Assembly: GCF_003752175.1 (NCBI RefSeq)
Contig: NZ_RJVF01000013.1
Span: 1-64,000, forward strand
DNA length: 64,000 nucleotides
Direction: 5' to 3'
DNA from: Comamonas sp. BIGb0124
Lineage (GTDB): Bacteria; Pseudomonadota; Gammaproteobacteria; Burkholderiales; Burkholderiaceae_C
Numbering within the stretch: position 1 is the stretch's first letter; every line of letters starts with the position of its first letter. The position numbers were made by a program, and so were the translations under genes. Of this stretch, positions 61,670 through 64,000 are shown one piece after another. The notes below the pieces were generated by a model that was not told where the DNA came from, did not search any database, and saw nothing but the letters and a program-made list of their open reading frames with translations.

Positions 61670-62590
61670 ATGCGCCGAAAGATCCCCAGCAATGCGGCCC
61701 TGATGGCGTTCGAGACCGCGGCCCGTCACGGCAGTTTTGCTCGCGCCGCAGAGGAACTGTTTCTCACAGAAGGGGCCGTCAGTCGCCAGATCGGAAAACT
61801 GGAGGCGTTCCTCGGTGTCACGCTGTTCGAGCGCGTCGGAAACCGGGTCAGGCTTCTACCCCACGGGGAACGCTACGCGGCTCAAGTACGTGAAGCGCTC
61901 GATCGGTTGGACCGGGACAGTCAGTACCTGATGGGACAGCCCCCGGACGGTGCAAGCCTGGACATTGCCACCATTCCGACTTTCGCAATGCGATGGCTCA
62001 TTCCCCGTCTGTCAAGATTTCAGCAGCGCTACCCGAACATCACCGTGCATCTTGCCGAGCGCATGGAGCCATTTGTCCTGGCCGGAAGCGGATTCGATGC
62101 AGCGATCCACTTCGAGCATGCAGCCTGGGCAGGGATGCGGACGCACCGCCTGCTCAATGAGGTGCTGGTGCCGGTGTGCCACCCGCGACTCGTGAAGGGA
62201 AAGAACGGAACAGCGACGCTGGACGGCTTGCCGCGCCTGCATCGACGGCAGAATCCCGATGCCTGGCAACGCTACGCCCAGGAAACGGCCATCCCGCTGA
62301 CCCACCCTGCGATGGGTGCGCGCTACGATCTTCATTCGATGTTGATCGAAGCGGTGCTGGCCGGTCTGGGAGTCGCTCTGGTGCCACGCCTCTACGTCGA
62401 AACCGAGCTGGCATCGGGCCGACTGGTCGCACCGTGGCCAGAGGGTCAAACCATCTCGAAAACCTTCTGCCTCATCCTCCCCGGACCGATCGGCTTGAGC
62501 GACTCGCCGGTACAGGCGTTTGCTCGATGGATACAGGACGAAGCGAAGGAGACGGCGACAGCCCATGCGTCGCTTTCTCCGGGGCCTTGA
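61670..62590 (+). CDS. LysR family regulator (GcvA-like)
   Basis: A 306-residue LysR regulator. The HTH is in residues about 8-66 (RAAEELFLTEGAVSRQIGKL, then LFERVGNRV). The effector half contains IATIPTFAMRWLIPRLSRFQ and AVLAGLGVALVPRLYVE, typical of the GcvA group. Divergent from the three-gene tautomerase/MBL operon across 156 bases and most likely its activator. The start at 61670 (MRRKIPS) is preferred; an upstream in-frame ATG at 61643 is possible. Confidence 0.87.
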   Translation: MRRKIPSNAALMAFETAARHGSFARAAEELFLTEGAVSRQIGKLEAFLGVTLFERVGNRVRLLPHGERYAAQVREALDRLDRDSQYLMGQPPDGASLDIATIPTFAMRWLIPRLSRFQQRYPNITVHLAERMEPFVLAGSGFDAAIHFEHAAWAGMRTHRLLNEVLVPVCHPRLVKGKNGTATLDGLPRLHRRQNPDAWQRYAQETAIPLTHPAMGARYDLHSMLIEAVLAGLGVALVPRLYVETELASGRLVAPWPEGQTISKTFCLILPGPIGLSDSPVQAFARWIQDEAKETATAHASLSPGP

Positions 62591-62630
62591 GCTGCGGCAA
62601 GCCAGGCCGGCCACTGCCGCAAGGGCTGAA

Positions 62631-64000
62631 TCACTGCGACGCTTCGAGCTCGGCGCGCACGCCGCCGGATGGGGTTCGGCTGGCGATGAACTCGGCCGTG
62701 CGGATGGCGCCGGCCAGTTGTTCGCCGATGGAGTTCGACTCCCAGTTGACGCCGCGCAGGGGGTGGCCGACGGCATACAGGCCGTCGACGCCCTGCCCTG
62801 CGGAATCCAGGACCTGTCCGCTGGCGCCATGGGCGGCGATGCCGAATCCGGTGTCGTCGGGATGCACCAGGCCCTGAGCCAACAGATCCTTCACCAGGGG
62901 GTCGGACACCTTGCGCCAATCGAACTCGAAACCGTCCGCACCGATGACGCGGTCGGCCCTCACGGTTCGAGTCACCTGGCTTCCACGCGGCGTCCATTGC
63001 ACGGCCAGGCTGCCGTCTTCGGCGCGGTCCAGTCCGGTCAGTCGGCCGGAGACTTGCGTGAACCGCCCTGCGCGCTGGATGGCCTGCAACCGCTCGACCG
63101 AGACCGGCGCCGCGCGATGCAGGATGTTTTCCCAAAAGGGACGGAGATGGCGGATGAACTGCCGTTTTTCGCGCAGCGTGGCCCGCTCCCAGAGCTCCGG
63201 CAGATGCGGGCGGATGGCGCCTGCGATCTGGTGCAGGTGGCCGTCATTCTGCCGAATGGATCGCCGTGCCCGGCGTGCGGCAGCGACCACCTGCGAGAGC
63301 TGGGTGGGCAAATCCTGCGGGTCGAGCACATCCGGCCAGGCCGTGAGATCGAGGCGCTCTTGCACCAGCAGCCCGCGGCGCGAGATGGCGATGTAACGGC
63401 CCTTGAAACCGGCGTCTTCGGCGCTGAGGATGACATCGAGTGCGCTCAAGCCGGTGCCGACGACCAGCACCTCACGGTCTCGATCGATGCCGTCGTAAGC
63501 CTGGTCGTGCCACGGATCGTGAATCGAGGGCCGTGCACCGCGAGCGCCTTCGGCGGGCTCGGTTGCGGATTTTCTGAACAAGCCTGTTGCCAGGACCACC
63601 TGCCCCACCGCGATGGCCGCGCCGGACTGCGTGACGATCCCATAACCCTGCCCATGGCGCCGCAGACCGACGACCCGGTCGGACACATGCCGGAAACCGA
63701 CCCGGCCGGCGTTCTGCGCGATGGCCTGCTCGAGCTGATGCTGCACGTAGGTGCCGTAGAGCCAGCGGGGCGGAAACGAATCGGCAAATGCCACGCCCGC
63801 GGGCGGCTGCCAACCGAGTGCAGCCGCGTGCGATTGCAGCCAGCGCGCCAGGTGATCGGGCTGCTGGGGCTCCACGCCGAAATTCTTGGCCGGGCCGTTG
63901 ACCAGATGACTGGGGTTGCGCGTGCTGTACGCGATGCCGCGGCCGATCTCCGGGTCGCTGCCGATCAGGGTGATGTCGATCCCCTCGGTCGTGGCCCGGA
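62631..64000 (-). CDS. FAD/NAD(P)-binding protein (YdhS-like), partial
   Basis: The frame stays open to the window edge, so the N-terminus with the first dinucleotide motif lies beyond it. Visible are GRGIAYSTRNPSHLVNGP near the left-hand part of the protein, the second motif VVGTGLSALDVILSAE, RAVIG-like VIGADGFEFDW, and a C-terminal GLYAVGHPLRGVNWES. These belong to the NAD_binding_9 (YdhS-like) flavoprotein family of unknown substrate. About 455 residues are within the window. The gene ends at 62631, facing the LysR gene across 40 bases. Confidence 0.8.
   Translation of the reverse strand, partial: RATTEGIDITLIGSDPEIGRGIAYSTRNPSHLVNGPAKNFGVEPQQPDHLARWLQSHAAALGWQPPAGVAFADSFPPRWLYGTYVQHQLEQAIAQNAGRVGFRHVSDRVVGLRRHGQGYGIVTQSGAAIAVGQVVLATGLFRKSATEPAEGARGARPSIHDPWHDQAYDGIDRDREVLVVGTGLSALDVILSAEDAGFKGRYIAISRRGLLVQERLDLTAWPDVLDPQDLPTQLSQVVAAARRARRSIRQNDGHLHQIAGAIRPHLPELWERATLREKRQFIRHLRPFWENILHRAAPVSVERLQAIQRAGRFTQVSGRLTGLDRAEDGSLAVQWTPRGSQVTRTVRADRVIGADGFEFDWRKVSDPLVKDLLAQGLVHPDDTGFGIAAHGASGQVLDSAGQGVDGLYAVGHPLRGVNWESNSIGEQLAGAIRTAEFIASRTPSGGVRAELEASQ

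Overview
The window looks like chromosomal DNA of a beta-proteobacterium of the order Burkholderiales. The reasons are high GC, dense gene packing, three Bug/TctC-type periplasmic receptors (a hallmark of Burkholderiales), many GGAGACA-type ribosome binding sites, and gene types common in Comamonadaceae/Alcaligenaceae (DUF4148, HME-type RND efflux, MesX/MesD). The exact genus cannot be told from the sequence.

Layout. 1-1040: end of a TRAP transporter followed by uronate dehydrogenase. 1066-6758: a leftward catabolic operon (SMP-30 lactonase, two Bug receptors, 2-hydroxyacid dehydrogenase, RraA-like aldolase) divergent from an IclR regulator, with operator-like repeats between them. 6783-11533: a LysR-type regulator with two HTH domains, divergent from a third Bug receptor, a LigI-like amidohydrolase and a 6PGDH-like dehydrogenase, then RidA. 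11604-19272: mixed housekeeping and stress genes (NIPSNAP, glutathione transferase, glutamate-cysteine ligase, isochorismatase/GlxA pair, ASCH, HD hydrolase, XRE-cupin/GNAT pair, P-loop kinase-like). 19369-30566: a ten-kilobase leftward operon combining a branched-chain-type ABC importer (with fused LivM-LivG) with redox and hydrolytic enzymes (EthD, OYE, MBL, SDR, FAD dehydrogenase), apparently under a divergent IclR regulator. 30613-33681: YdiJ-type D-2-hydroxyacid dehydrogenase. 33807-43213: a LysR gene, then a heavy-metal module: DUF4148 secreted protein, sensor kinase, response regulator and CzcCBA-like RND pump. Two promoters in it share one box and identical geometry. 43263-48329: an SDR, then MetR divergent from FMN reductase, MesX and MesD, an oxygen-dependent, folate-independent methionine synthase module.

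48330-57454 is an accessory island. It holds a truncated integron integrase, an attI-like core, one convincing gene cassette with a textbook attC site, a translationally coupled pair of unknown small genes, and a 1405-residue orphan protein that fuses a GT-B glycosyltransferase-like domain, a helical middle and a B12-binding-like/radical SAM half. Short imperfect inverted repeats flank that gene. It is the best candidate in the window for an undescribed system.

57455-64000 returns to chromosomal content: fluoroacetate-dehalogenase-like hydrolase, a membrane protein with a 24-residue membrane peptide, an MBL/tautomerase/unknown operon facing a LysR gene, and a partial FAD/NAD(P)-binding protein. 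No rRNA, tRNA, CRISPR array or intact insertion sequence was recognised.
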